Part shown: piece by piece, positions 1-6,900 of the stretch
How positions within the stretch are numbered: the first letter of the stretch is position 1
Layout of the letters: each line of letters opens with the position of its first letter
Source of the DNA: CAYNNP01 sp964398215
GTDB taxonomy: Bacteria; Planctomycetota; Planctomycetia; Pirellulales; Pirellulaceae
Length of the DNA: 10,309 bases
Assembly (NCBI GenBank): GCA_964398215.1
Contig: CAYNNP010000234.1
Location: 1-10,309, forward strand
Direction: 5' to 3'
Notes under the pieces: model-generated
Database searches by the model: none
What the model was told of the DNA's origin: nothing
What the model saw: only the letters and a program-made list of their open reading frames with translations
Made by a program: the position numbers and the translations under genes

Positions 1-22
1 GCGCTTTCAGATGTGGTGTTTG

Positions 23-165
23 GTTGTAGGCCGGACCAAGGACGCGATACGTGCCGGAACAGCGCAAACGCCTCCATTGTGTCGCAGAGCTTACGCTATC
101 AATGACGTTTCTACTTGCGTCCGAAGTTCCGGCAATTGCAGCGTTTGCTCGGTCCGGCCTACAAC
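23..165. repeat. Facing pair of ~40-bp repeats with conserved ends and a diverged core
   Basis: The left copy (23-60) and right copy (126-165) are in inverted orientation. Their outer ends match perfectly over 15 bp: GTTGTAGGCCGGACC at 23-37 and its reverse complement at 151-165. Their inner ends match over 9 bp: TGCCGGAAC at 52-60 and its complement at 126-134. The 14-16 bases between these blocks differ between copies, apart from a short ACGC core. The 65-base spacer (61-125) shows nothing recognisable, except that GCAAACGC (64-71) is complementary to 141-148, which gives an alternative pairing. This looks like two copies of a dispersed element that has decayed in the middle. A folded RNA is also possible. 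The right copy abuts the next palindrome with only two bases between them. Confidence 0.65.
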
Positions 166-167
166 TT

Positions 168-242
168 TTTTGGTAACCCGACGCGTGAGCGAGGGACCGG
201 TGGAGATTCAATGTCCCTCGCTTACGCGTCGGGTTACCAAAA
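168..242. repeat. Palindromic intergenic repeat A, 30-bp arms
   Basis: Arm 168-197 and arm 213-242 are reverse complements over 30 bp with a single mismatch, which is a G.U wobble if transcribed. The loop is 15 bases (198-212). The arm core is GGTAACCCGACGCG at 172-185. The near-perfect pairing and compensating wobble suggest selection on, or recent spread of, the hairpin form. It lacks a 3' T-run on the plus strand (AAAATCAC follows), so it is not a classical intrinsic terminator. I recall very similar TTGGTAACCCGACGCG hairpins between genes in Rhodopirellula-type genomes (memory only). A matching start of another copy ends the window at 10301-10309. Confidence 0.85.
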
Positions 243-428
243 TCACCCGAATCAAAATCTGATTTGCCGCTCTGAGGGTTTTGGGGCTCGTTGAACCTCG
301 CGCAAGGGTGTGTTACAAACTGTTAACTGTGATTCGCAACTTGGAGAAATGAGTTCAGGTCTAGCTTGGTGTTTACACCGTGGGCGGCGTTGCGCCGTCC
401 GAGCATCCTGCCTTTCATTGCATCACAA

Positions 429-557
429 GGAAGACTGTTTCAGGCCCGCTATCGACCGTCGACACCCCTAGTTGTTGGCGGGTCTGGATCAACCTCGCCA
501 TTCGTGGTTCCGCCAACAACTAGGGGTGTCGACGGTCGGCGTTCCAGTGAGTCTTCC
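429..557. repeat. Palindromic intergenic repeat B, 29-bp perfect arms with flanking 8-bp arms
   Basis: Arms 453-481 and 510-538 are perfect reverse complements over 29 bp around a 28-base loop (482-509). The arm core is TCGACACCCCTAGTTGTTGG. Outside them, GGAAGACT (429-436) pairs with AGTCTTCC (550-557), separated from the main stem by unequal unpaired stretches of 16 and 11 bases. The sequence is unrelated to palindrome A, so this is a second repeat family. It sits between palindrome A and the leader of the first gene. No transposase or target-site duplication is visible. It is either a dispersed non-autonomous element or a structured RNA region. Confidence 0.8.
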
Positions 558-599
558 ATGTTCCAGGTCTTGAAGTAGACTTCGCTTCTCCAAGTTTTT

Positions 600-635
600 T
601 GCGGAAACGTTCCTCGGCGTAGGTTCGTTTCCGCA
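600..635 (+). promoter_or_regulatory. Stem-loop in the probable leader of the BRCT-HEAT gene
   Basis: TGCGGAAACG (600-609) and CGTTTCCGCA (626-635) form a perfect 10-bp stem. A further CC/GG pair (612-613 with 622-623) can close an 8-base inner loop. The stem ends 58 bases before the GTG start at 694. A run of six T (595-600) ends at the first base of the stem rather than following it, so this is not a plus-strand intrinsic terminator. It could be a leader hairpin that affects mRNA stability or translation. Whether it is transcribed is not known, because the promoter was not identified. Confidence 0.4.
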
Positions 636-693
636 GCGAGTCGCTTTTCAAATCCAATCGCTCTTGTGCCTCTGCTGGAAGTGAGTTTGATTC

Positions 694-3600
694 GTGGCGA
701 CTCTTGTTCAACTTGATGATGTGCAGCACGCTCTTGATGCACGCGACCCGTCGATGGTTTCCTTGCTGATCCAAATGATCGAGCAAGATCTTAGGCAAAT
801 AGTCCAAGATACTCCTGGGAACGAAAACGAATTTACGTTTCCAAAGTTCTTTGACGAAATTCAGTCGCGAAACTTTCGCCGCAAGTCGCTGCAAGAACAG
901 TGGGACTTTCGAAAACAACGAATCGCGCAGCTGGAAGCGTCCGAAGCAGAAACGGTTTCGCCTGTCCGCTTTCGGTCGCACGAAATCATCTTGAAACTCT
1001 GGGAAACCAATGATGCGTTTAGCCGCAAGTGCTTGCTGGGCATCATTCGGGATGTGCCGTTGGTGTACGGTCCTTTCAAAGCATTGAAGCAGATTTTCAA
1101 GGAAGCCGAGGCGGCAGACGATACGCAGATCTTTGGTGCTTTGGGGGCCCGCTTCGATGTTGCGTTTGCAAATAAGTATCACAACGGTGTGAGCAGATTA
1201 ACGCTGGGTTATTTGTGCCGTCGCGCGTGGCGTTACTTGCGCCGCATCGGTGAAACGCTACCAAGCGTGTACCCAGATGTGGCAGCGGATTTTTTGATCC
1301 ACTATTTACCTGATGACTTGACCTACGATTGGCAGCTGAATGAAGCCTGGGTGTTGAATCACATTTTCTTTCACCAAACGCGTTGCTACTCAGCGACCAA
1401 GTTTAGATTCGGTCGTTATGTGTCCGGACGAGGTTATCAGCAAAAACCTAACAGTCGGCTGAAGCATCGTGCGTTCGAGGAGGCTTGGAAACGATCGCCC
1501 CGGCCACTGTTTGCGTTGCTGCTGGAGGCTCAGTGTGATCCGATTCGCGAGTATGCGGCGGCGGCGCTGAAGTCTGATTTTCGCGCGACGCTACGTGAGA
1601 TCGAGCCGGACTGGGTGGCGCGGTTGGTTTCCGTTCGCAGTTCGACGATTGACGACTTCGTGATTTGGATTTTGGATAATGTGCCAAAGTTTGAACAATC
1701 AAAGTTCCGTGAATTGGGACTGCATGATGCTGTGTTGATGTTGTTCGATTCTGGTTCGCCCAAAGCGGCTAAGTTTGCAGCGGAATACGCAAGGACGCAT
1801 GCACGCGATTTGTCGGTCGATCATTTGATTCGTCTGGTTAGCAATCACAATGATGTGGTTTCAAAACTTGCAACCGACTTACTAAAGGCACTGGACCCTC
1901 GCAAAGATGTTGGCCTGGATGCTTGGGGGCGGTTGCTGGAGAATGATTCGGGCAGCAAAGTGGCAGCGGACATGCTGCAGAAACACTTTACGGGCAAAGA
2001 TCTGACGCCGGAGTGGTTCGCAGAACGTTTGTTGCACGGTCAGCAGAACGCTCAAAAATTTGCGGTCGAGAATTTGCCACGGTTGCATAAACCGGAAAAG
2101 CTGGGTGCACAGTTCTTTACTGATTTGATGTTGAAAACCGATCCGACCAATCGTCAGCATCACGGGGTCATTCGGCTTGGTAGCGATTCGCTGCAGAAGC
2201 TGGGTTTGGATTCGGTCGAAACTGAAACCCTGCAACGGTTGCTTTTGCATCCAGCAACCCACTACACGGCGTCAAAATGGGGCCAGCAAGGATTGGTGGA
2301 ACCAAAACGTTTTGGCGCAGAGTTCTTGAAACGAGTGGTATTCAAACCGACTTACGATACCGAGCCGCTGGTTGTCGAAGCACATGCGGGCGAGTACTCG
2401 GATTGTTACCAATACGATCCGTTGTTTGCGTCAACGTACTTTGCGTGGCTGGCCGACGTGCGACAGTTCTCGCCCGAGGATCTTGGGTTTGAGTGGTTGA
2501 TGGGATTGGTTGCACGAAGCGAAGTCGAGTATCACGATTTTGCTGTGGCGACGATGTCCAAGGGGTTTTTGCCGGCCGATTTTGCTCCCCAGAGTGGTGG
2601 CGATTTGGCGCCGGCGGCGGACGCTGATGATGGCGAGGTCGATGTTGATTTGGATGGTGCGTCGTTTGTGTTCACCGGCAAATTGGCGACGATGACGCGA
2701 GCAGAGGCGAAGAAAAAAGTCACCGACGCGGGCGGTACGAACTCTGGCACGGTTGGCAAGAAACTGGATTACTTGGTGATCGGTGATGAGGGGTCGCCGC
2801 TGTACGGAGAAGGACGCAAGGGTAGCAAACAGCTCAAGGGCGAACAGTTGATGGAGGAAGGGGCGTCGCTGCGGATCATGTCTGAAACAGCGTTTCTGCA
2901 AATGTTGGCAGGCGAGACGCGCGAGTTCAGCGAAGACGATGTGCATGCGGGTTGCACGCGATTGTGGCAGATGATGACGGAAGCTGAGGTGGAAGACGAG
3001 CCGTTGGCGCGGTTCGCTCATGCGTACATCCGCCAACACCACCCAGAGATATGCTTGAAGGAAACTGATCGCCCGGTTGATCCTGGCGCGGAGATACCGG
3101 ATTCTTTTTTGACGTTCGAGGTTGTGGCGCCGTTGTTTTCGGATGACCGAGTGACGTTGCGAAGTTTGGCGTTGGAGCTGGCGAGCTACGAATTCGCGAG
3201 ATGGCAACCATCGATTGACGGTATCGTGGCGATGTGCGAGACACCGTTTCCCGAAGTCCGTGATTTTGTGATCAAGTCGTTGACTTGTGAGGATTTGCCC
3301 GAGCATCGAAAGTATCGGTTGAACCCGGATGTATTGACGGTGGATGCGGTCTACAGCTTTTGCGAATCACGCGACGCAAAAACGCGATCGCTTGGCATGA
3401 TGTTGATCGGTAGGCATCGGCGCTTGCAACTGCCCGACGCCCTGTTCCGCTTGACGGAGAGTCCTGATGGTCGGGTGCGTGGCTTTGTTATCCGGACCCT
3501 GTGGAGTTTGTATCGTGATCGCCATATCACCAGCGGTTGGCGTCCGAAGTTTCACCAACGCAAATCCACTGTGGGTACAAAAAAGAAGGCCATGACCGAG

Positions 3601-3990
3601 GAAGAGGTTTTGGCGAAAACAGGTTCCGGAGCACCTGAAAGGCCTGATGAATTGCCCGCGCATTTTGCGGAGATTCAAGAATTGCTGCGGCGTGTTTTGT
3701 TTCAGCTGCCGCCTGGGCCGCCGCCGAAATCTGCGAAGTCTGCAACGGACGATATGGTGAAACTAAAACCGTTGCCGGCACGGAAATCAAAACTAAACCT
3801 TGTGGAAACCGTTCGTGACTTGGCGATCGAAGACAAGGATTTTGCGGAAGTCGTTTTGCCAGTGCTCATTGAGTTCATGGATTCACGCGGCAAGAGCGAG
3901 CAAGCGGCGTGTATCGTCGCGGTTACAAGAATCAAATCGGCACACGGGTTACTGGAACAGCAGGCCGAGATCCAGGAGGTGGTATCGTGA
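694..3990 (+). CDS. HEAT-like scaffold protein with an internal BRCT domain (1098 aa)
   Basis: This is a large protein with no signal peptide or membrane segment visible, so probably cytoplasmic. Residues 1-250 are helical and of unrecognised family, with a basic-aromatic stretch CRRAWRYLRRIGETLP at 175-190. HEAT-like helical repeats run from about 262 to 625. An acidic, Ala/Asp-rich linker (about 630-652) leads into a LigA/RFC1-type BRCT domain (about 653-738), with FTGK at 660-663, the GG turn at 680-681, LDYLVIG at 691-697 and GSK at 710-712. More HEAT-like helices follow (about 780-950), then Lys/Pro-rich linkers including FQLPPGPPPK (1003-1012). T661, G662 and K712 sit where BRCT domains of this class bind phosphate. 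No catalytic domain is seen. An in-frame TGA at 688-690 makes GTG 694 the earliest start, with GGAAGTGAG at 677-685 as ribosome binding site; ATG 754 is the main alternative. The gene is the first of a two-gene operon and overlaps the next by four bases. The BRCT call is firm; the HEAT call is from periodicity; the role is unknown. Confidence 0.9.
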   Translation: MATLVQLDDVQHALDARDPSMVSLLIQMIEQDLRQIVQDTPGNENEFTFPKFFDEIQSRNFRRKSLQEQWDFRKQRIAQLEASEAETVSPVRFRSHEIILKLWETNDAFSRKCLLGIIRDVPLVYGPFKALKQIFKEAEAADDTQIFGALGARFDVAFANKYHNGVSRLTLGYLCRRAWRYLRRIGETLPSVYPDVAADFLIHYLPDDLTYDWQLNEAWVLNHIFFHQTRCYSATKFRFGRYVSGRGYQQKPNSRLKHRAFEEAWKRSPRPLFALLLEAQCDPIREYAAAALKSDFRATLREIEPDWVARLVSVRSSTIDDFVIWILDNVPKFEQSKFRELGLHDAVLMLFDSGSPKAAKFAAEYARTHARDLSVDHLIRLVSNHNDVVSKLATDLLKALDPRKDVGLDAWGRLLENDSGSKVAADMLQKHFTGKDLTPEWFAERLLHGQQNAQKFAVENLPRLHKPEKLGAQFFTDLMLKTDPTNRQHHGVIRLGSDSLQKLGLDSVETETLQRLLLHPATHYTASKWGQQGLVEPKRFGAEFLKRVVFKPTYDTEPLVVEAHAGEYSDCYQYDPLFASTYFAWLADVRQFSPEDLGFEWLMGLVARSEVEYHDFAVATMSKGFLPADFAPQSGGDLAPAADADDGEVDVDLDGASFVFTGKLATMTRAEAKKKVTDAGGTNSGTVGKKLDYLVIGDEGSPLYGEGRKGSKQLKGEQLMEEGASLRIMSETAFLQMLAGETREFSEDDVHAGCTRLWQMMTEAEVEDEPLARFAHAYIRQHHPEICLKETDRPVDPGAEIPDSFLTFEVVAPLFSDDRVTLRSLALELASYEFARWQPSIDGIVAMCETPFPEVRDFVIKSLTCEDLPEHRKYRLNPDVLTVDAVYSFCESRDAKTRSLGMMLIGRHRRLQLPDALFRLTESPDGRVRGFVIRTLWSLYRDRHITSGWRPKFHQRKSTVGTKKKAMTEEEVLAKTGSGAPERPDELPAHFAEIQELLRRVLFQLPPGPPPKSAKSATDDMVKLKPLPARKSKLNLVETVRDLAIEDKDFAEVVLPVLIEFMDSRGKSEQAACIVAVTRIKSAHGLLEQQAEIQEVVS
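3974..3980 (+). promoter_or_regulatory. Strong Shine-Dalgarno setting the GTG start of the propeller-HEAT gene
   Basis: AGGAGGT lies six bases before GTG 3987, inside the last codons of the upstream gene. It decides the start of the second gene at 3987 rather than at the in-frame ATG 3909, which lies 78 bases inside the upstream coding sequence and has no comparable site. The start overlaps the upstream stop as GTGA (3987-3990), the usual arrangement for coupled translation. Confidence 0.9.
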
Positions 3991-6900
3991 GTGACGCAAA
4001 GGGATTGGAATACCGCGGCGATATTCGAGCGATCGCCGCAACGGGAAAAATGGTTGCCTGGGTTACCGAGCATCCGGAGAAAATTCCCACGGCGGTTTAT
4101 CGTCTGGATGCCGAATCACTGGACTTGGAAACCGCGAATTTGCCTTGTGGTGGCCTTGCGATTTTGGCGGACAAGAAAGGATTCTGGGTCAGCGGCGATA
4201 ATGCGTTGCTGTACCAATTGACGCCGAAAGCCAAGAAGCCAAAACAGATTGCGGAACTTCCGGCCCCAGCGACTTGTTTAGCTCAGTTGTCGGACAAGCG
4301 TTTGGCGGCGTTGTGTGAATCAACATTGGTGGTTGTCGATTCGGCGAAAGGCGAATTGTTGCAGCAGATAGGTTTGGCCGACGCGGGTACCGCGCTGGCC
4401 GCGGATCCCACCGGCGAATGGTTGGCGGTTGGATTGAACGACGGTTCGGTTTCTGTTTTTGAATGCGAAGACAAGGACACGTTTCAGCCAAGCGAGACTG
4501 AGAAACTGCATAACGGTGCGGTGACGTCGATGTTGTTCGAACCCGAAGAACTGCGGTTTTTCACTGCAGGAGCCGATCAAAAGTTGTTGTTGACGCACGC
4601 GCGCGGACGGCTTGAACCAGAAGATCGCGGGCGCAGCAATCAGCATGGTGATCGAGTCACGGCGATGGTGTTGGCGCCAGGCGAACGGTTCATCACCGGT
4701 AGTCGGGACAAATCATGCAAGACGTGGGCGCGTGTTGGTGCCGCGAAACCGGCAACGCAAAATGAAGGCGTGTCGGCGGTTGTTGACATGGCGATGTGCG
4801 AGGTTCATGGCCGAACGCAAATTGCGATCGCATGCTCCGATAATTCGATTCGGTTTTTTGTGATTGATGCCGCAGGGCGATTCGGCAATGCAACGCAGCG
4901 CGTCAATGATGCTTATTCGCGTGCCAAGGACATGTTGGCTCATAGCGATCCGGCGCAGCGCGGCGAGGCGCTTTCGTCGCTCGCTGATTACGCCGATAAC
5001 CGCAGCGTAAAAATGCTTGCTCAGCATGTGGGCAACGAAAGCGATCACAAGTTGCGCGTCCGGACCACAGAATTGTTGTGCAAGTCTGATAGCCCGCTGG
5101 CCGGCAAACTGCTGGAGCCATTTCTGCAAGTCGACGACATGGTCGTACGGCAAACCGCGTTTGATGGTTTGTGCAGCCGCGCTGCCGACGGTGATTTTTC
5201 GCCAATGGAATTGGCCTTGGATTCGGGTCACGACAATATTGCGACCGATGCGATCAAGCGGCTGACAAAGCTTGCCAAGGGCGACGAGATTGCGAATCGG
5301 ATGATCGTTGATGCACTGCAACACCAATTGCATGAAGTGCGCACGTCCGCTCAGCTTAATTTGGAAACGATCGGCAAATCAGACAGCCCCGAGGCGAACT
5401 TGCTGGGTTTGGCGTCTGGGCAACCGGATGCGCGAACGTTGGGGCTTGTGCGTTTGTTCCAACGCGAAATGATGGACTTGCCACGCGTCAAAGCCGCTCT
5501 GCGCCGCGCGCTCGATGACGGCGATGCCAATGTGCGAATGCACGCGTACCTCGTCGCGACATTGCCGCACAAAGAGCTTTCTGCGGCGCTGCGTTTCCGA
5601 GATCAAGATCTGCATCGCAAGTACCATGCTCTTGAGACGATCGGAAAAGACAAAGCGAAGGATGCTCCGAAAGCAAAGAAGGCGTCGGCCGATGTGCCGG
5701 TTGAACAACTGGACGCGCTGCTGACAGCGATGGCCAGTCGCGCATCGGACACGTCTTTGCGTGGGGCGAAAGGCTTGGCGTCGCTGGGGGATCCCCGGTC
5801 ACTAGGAACGCTGTTGCAGCTGAGTTGTGTGGACGACGAAAAGATGCGCGGCGAGGTCTGCGGTGCGCTCGCGGAACTGGGTGACTCGCGTGCAACCGAT
5901 CGATTGAAAACAATGCTCAACGACAGTGCGGCGTCGGTGCGCGATGCCGCTTACACGTCGTTCGACGTCTTGACCGCAAAAGATCCTTTGGAAGCCGCTG
6001 AATCGGGGTTATCGAGTTCGCATGAGGATGTGCGCCGGCGAGCCTTGGAGTCGCTGGTCAAATTCGTGCGTAAGTCCGCGAAGAACAAGAAGAATGCTCA
6101 GGCATTGGAATTGCTGGTTCGAGCGTTGAACGATTCGGATGATTCGGTTCGCAACGAGTGCTTTAAAGCCGTTTTGAATTTGGGGATTGGCGGAGGTGAT
6201 GACGATACGCTCCGATTTGCACTTGCCAGTGTGCATAGTGACATTCGCAGAGAGGTTCTGACGGAGGTCATTGCGAATGAAAAGAAAGAGTGGGCTCAAA
6301 CTTTGCTGTTCGAGTTGTTCTCTGATCCCGCATCGGATATTCGAAGCGAAGCGTTTGAGCACGCGATTGAAAAAACCAAAAAACGCGAGATTGCACCGAT
6401 GCAATCTGGCTTGGGCAGCAAGTATTCCAACATTCGGCTCGCTGCGATCAACTATTTGATTGAATTGGCCACGCCGGAATCACAAGAATGCTTGGTGTCG
6501 GCGGTTGGCGATAAAAACAAAGAGGTTCGGCAAAAGGCACTGGGCGCGATCATCGATCAGGACGTGGCTTCCGCGTTAACCGATTCGTTGACCAACGAAC
6601 ATGACGACGTTCGTCTGCGCGTCGCCTGTGTTCTGGCAGCCACGCACGGTGACCAAGCCAGTCGTGATGTGCTGTTGGGGTTTGTCACAGCTGCTGAACC
6701 TCAGAACGATGACGATCGCGCCGTTTGGCGACAGACCGTGAATCGTGCGCTTGGCGGTTTAGCTGACTTGGGAGATTCGTCAGTCGCTGAACAGGTGCGT
6801 CCACTATTGTCGCACGACGACCCCACCGTCCGCGCGAAAGCGACTGGTGTTTTTGCAGGTTTCTTTGACCAATCGGCAGCTGAAACACTGAGTTCGATGA

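Larger units (their letters stand above)
1..693. other. Repeat-rich intergenic region, no supported gene
   Basis: This is the only gene-free stretch longer than 300 bases. It holds a facing pair of ~40-bp repeats (23-165), a long palindrome (168-242), a second long palindrome (453-538, flanked to 429-557) and a stem-loop (600-635). Between 243 and 428 I see no repeat, RNA gene or convincing gene. Open frames across the repeats (11-262 and 366-578, plus strand) are mostly translations of palindrome arms and spacers, so I do not call them. The promoter of the downstream operon should lie here, but no clear -35/-10 pair stands out. Confidence 0.7.

Noticed and set aside
168..242. Palindrome A as an intrinsic terminator
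   Set aside because: No T-run follows the stem on either strand in the right orientation; the T-run at 166-171 precedes the stem on the plus strand.
11..262. 83-codon plus-strand open frame
   Set aside because: Most of it is a translation of the facing repeats and palindrome A (LVTRRVSEG and SLTRRVT come from the two arms). It has no good ribosome binding site.
291..319. TTGAAC (291-296), 17-base spacer, TACAAA (314-319) as a promoter
   Set aside because: Each hexamer matches the sigma-70 consensus at only four of six positions and it lies 375 bases from the gene. Such matches are expected by chance.
368..379. GGTGTTTACACC small palindrome as an operator
   Set aside because: Five-base arms are too short to support a call, with no second copy or adjacent promoter.
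366..578. 70-codon plus-strand open frame and the overlapping minus-strand frame 449-742
   Set aside because: Both are read through palindrome B, giving mirror peptides such as STPLVVGG and PPTTRGVDGR from the arms.
520..1182. 220-codon minus-strand open frame
   Set aside because: It is antisense to the start of the BRCT-HEAT gene and also reads through the leader stem-loop and half of palindrome B. Its protein has no recognisable domain.
2650..2907. BRCT domain as a sign of an NAD-dependent DNA ligase
   Set aside because: No adenylation, OB-fold, zinc-finger or helix-hairpin-helix regions are present in the 1098 residues; only the BRCT module is shared.
2431..3306. 291-codon minus-strand open frame opposite the BRCT region
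   Set aside because: The plus strand encodes an unmistakable BRCT domain here. The antisense product is Arg/Gln/His-rich, as expected of a shadow frame.
3909..3986. Longer start (ATG 3909) for the propeller-HEAT gene
   Set aside because: It would overlap the upstream gene by 82 bases and has no ribosome binding site, whereas GTG 3987 has AGGAGGT at ideal spacing. The extra 26 residues look like off-frame sequence.
4713..5333. 206-codon minus-strand open frame opposite the propeller/HEAT junction
   Set aside because: It is a shadow of well-supported WD40 and HEAT coding sequence and has no domain of its own.
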